DNA of 64,000 bases from an uncultured Roseovarius sp. (lineage in GTDB: Bacteria > Pseudomonadota > Alphaproteobacteria > Rhodobacterales > Rhodobacteraceae), in the NCBI RefSeq assembly GCF_947259555.1, contig NZ_CAMYMD010000104.1, positions 1 to 64,000 of the forward strand, read 5' to 3'. Every line of letters starts with the position of its first letter. Within the stretch, counting starts at the first letter, position 1. The notes under the pieces are model-generated. The model saw only the letters and a list, made by a program, of their open reading frames with translations, was not told where the DNA came from and did no database searches. Made by a program: the position numbers and the translations under genes. Below are positions 62,926 through 64,000 of the stretch, in pieces.

Positions 62926-64000
62926 GGGCCTTTGCCTACACTGCGTTCAATGCTGAAGGTCAGCGTAGCCGCGGCACCCTGGTCGCCGAGAGCGAAGCGC
63001 AGGCCGCCGACATTCTGCGTGGACAGGGCCTTTATGCCGAGGAGATCGCGGCCAAGAGGCAGGGCGGCGGCCTGTCATTAACCCGGAGCCGCCGAACCCG
63101 GCTCAACGCAGACATGCGCGCGGTCTTTACACGACAGATGGCCGTGCTCTTGTCGTCCGACCTTTCTGCCGAGATGGCGCTTGAGACCATTCGCTCTTCC
63201 GGGACTTCACCTGTGATCGAGGCGGCGGCAGCCGAGGCCAAGGCCGCGTTGATGGATGGTCAGCCACTCTCAACCTCGTTGGACATGGCCAATGCGGGCT
63301 TTCCACGGTTTTATGTTGCGGCGGTGCGGGCGGGCGAAACCTCGGGCGATGTTGCGGCAGTGTTCGAGGGGCTGGCCGATTACCTGGAAAGCGTGGGCGC
63401 GGACCGTGCGCAATTGGCCACTGCATTGATCTATCCGGCCTTCGTCGCGGCTGTCTCGCTGCTGGTTTGCGGCATACTCATGGTCAATGTCGCGCCCGAG
63501 ATTGCGGCGATGTTCGCGGTCTCGGGCCGTGAATTGCCGCCCCTGACGCAAATTGTCATGGCGATCAGCGATTGGATACAGGCGCATTGGTTGTTGTTGT
63601 CGCTCGGCCTGGTGGGTGGTGTGGTCGGCCTCGTCCTGTCGCTTCGCGTTCCGGCAGTGCTCGACCGTTGGCATGCCTTCGGGCTTTCTCTGCCTGTTAT
63701 CGGGCGCTTGTTGCGGTTATCTGCGGCAGCCCAGTACCTTCGGACACTGGCGCTCGTGATCTCAAGCAAACAAACGGTGGTCGACGCGGTTACCTCGGCG
63801 AGCGATGTGCTGGTGATCCGGCGTTTCCGTCTTGAGGCGCTTGATCTGGCCGAGGCTGTACGCTCGGGCGAGAGCCTCAGCCAAGGGCTGGTCCGCATGA
63901 GCCTGATACCACCCGTTTGCCGACAACTCATTGATGCAGGAGAGAAATCTGCCCGACTTGGCCGCATGACAGAGCGTTCTGCTGTTCTTGTCGAGACCTG
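62922..64000 (+). CDS. gspF: Type II secretion inner-membrane protein GspF, partial at right edge
   Basis: It starts with GTG 62922 inside the end of gspE (GTGA overlap) and runs open to the window edge (about 359 codons). The N-terminus MRAFAYTAFNAEGQRSRGTL then VAESEAQAADILRGQGL is diagnostic. Two T2SSF repeats are visible (FTRQMAVLLSSDLSAEMALE and a second after the helices around 63430-63700). The protein is the polytopic platform core that the ATPase turns. Most of it is present; the C-terminal end is missing. Confidence 0.95.
   Translation, partial: MRAFAYTAFNAEGQRSRGTLVAESEAQAADILRGQGLYAEEIAAKRQGGGLSLTRSRRTRLNADMRAVFTRQMAVLLSSDLSAEMALETIRSSGTSPVIEAAAAEAKAALMDGQPLSTSLDMANAGFPRFYVAAVRAGETSGDVAAVFEGLADYLESVGADRAQLATALIYPAFVAAVSLLVCGILMVNVAPEIAAMFAVSGRELPPLTQIVMAISDWIQAHWLLLSLGLVGGVVGLVLSLRVPAVLDRWHAFGLSLPVIGRLLRLSAAAQYLRTLALVISSKQTVVDAVTSASDVLVIRRFRLEALDLAEAVRSGESLSQGLVRMSLIPPVCRQLIDAGEKSARLGRMTERSAVLVET

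Noticed and set aside
52536..63999. Type IV pilus instead of type II secretion
   Set aside because: The set includes gspC, gspK, gspL, gspM and gspN and a GspD-type secretin in T2SS order, with no pilT or pilQ features.

Overview
The window looks like chromosomal DNA of a marine Rhodobacteraceae bacterium (Roseobacter group). The signs are high GC, the spc/alpha ribosomal block ending rplO-secY-adk-rpsM-rpsK-rpoA-rplQ, a GlpSTPQUV-type glycerol ABC importer, an isolated pabB, a Cfa synthase, and DUF1467 and EI24 proteins. Roseovarius is a plausible genus because of the iodide-oxidase-like cluster described below, but that is inference. No tRNA, rRNA, CRISPR array, prophage or classical insertion sequence is visible.

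Layout. (1) 1-6.8 kb: the end of folD, a secreted von Willebrand A protein, an internally deleted HCCA-isomerase-like gene, then the ribosomal/RNA polymerase alpha operon. (2) 6.9-9.6 kb: a DegP/HtrA protease and rarA. (3) 9.8-15.6 kb: a peptide-type ABC importer with a fused double ATPase; a terminator separates the binding-protein gene from the permeases. (4) 15.6-28.8 kb: mostly housekeeping and small genes (carB, pabB, cfa, aspS, GNAT, a response regulator, mce, DUF1467, EI24, nitroreductase, DUF167), plus a 39-residue membrane protein. (5) 28.8-40 kb: glycerol catabolism, glpR facing away from glpD-S-T-P-Q-U-V-K. The gaps between several of these genes are filled with about 66-bp double-hairpin repeats, and one copy carries a GIY-YIG nuclease gene in its centre. 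(6) 40-43.6 kb: a glycosyltransferase, a DMT exporter and a methyltransferase-like protein. (7) 43.7-64 kb: a type II secretion system split into gspC, gspO, gspGHIJKLMN and gspDEF. Between gspC and gspO lies a five-gene redox cluster: a Tat-exported multicopper oxidase, an SCO-like protein without its cysteines, a large secreted protein of unknown family, a His-rich SCO1/SenC protein, and a cytochrome c fused to a periplasmic-binding-protein-like domain.

How the parts work together. The glycerol region would import glycerol with an ABC transporter whose two ATPases are asymmetric. GlpK would phosphorylate it and GlpD oxidise it, under a DeoR-type repressor with recognisable operator half-sites. 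The redox cluster resembles, from memory, the iodide oxidase (iox) loci of iodide-oxidising alphaproteobacteria. Lying inside the T2SS locus suggests that the oxidase complex is a cargo of this secretion system.

The two most unusual observations are (a) the family of covarying double hairpins in the glycerol operon, with a GIY-YIG version that looks like the parent mobile element of the short copies, and (b) the oxidase cluster lodged within the T2SS genes. A second structured repeat, tandem triloop hairpins at 6218-6263 and 15961-16030, also shows compensatory changes.
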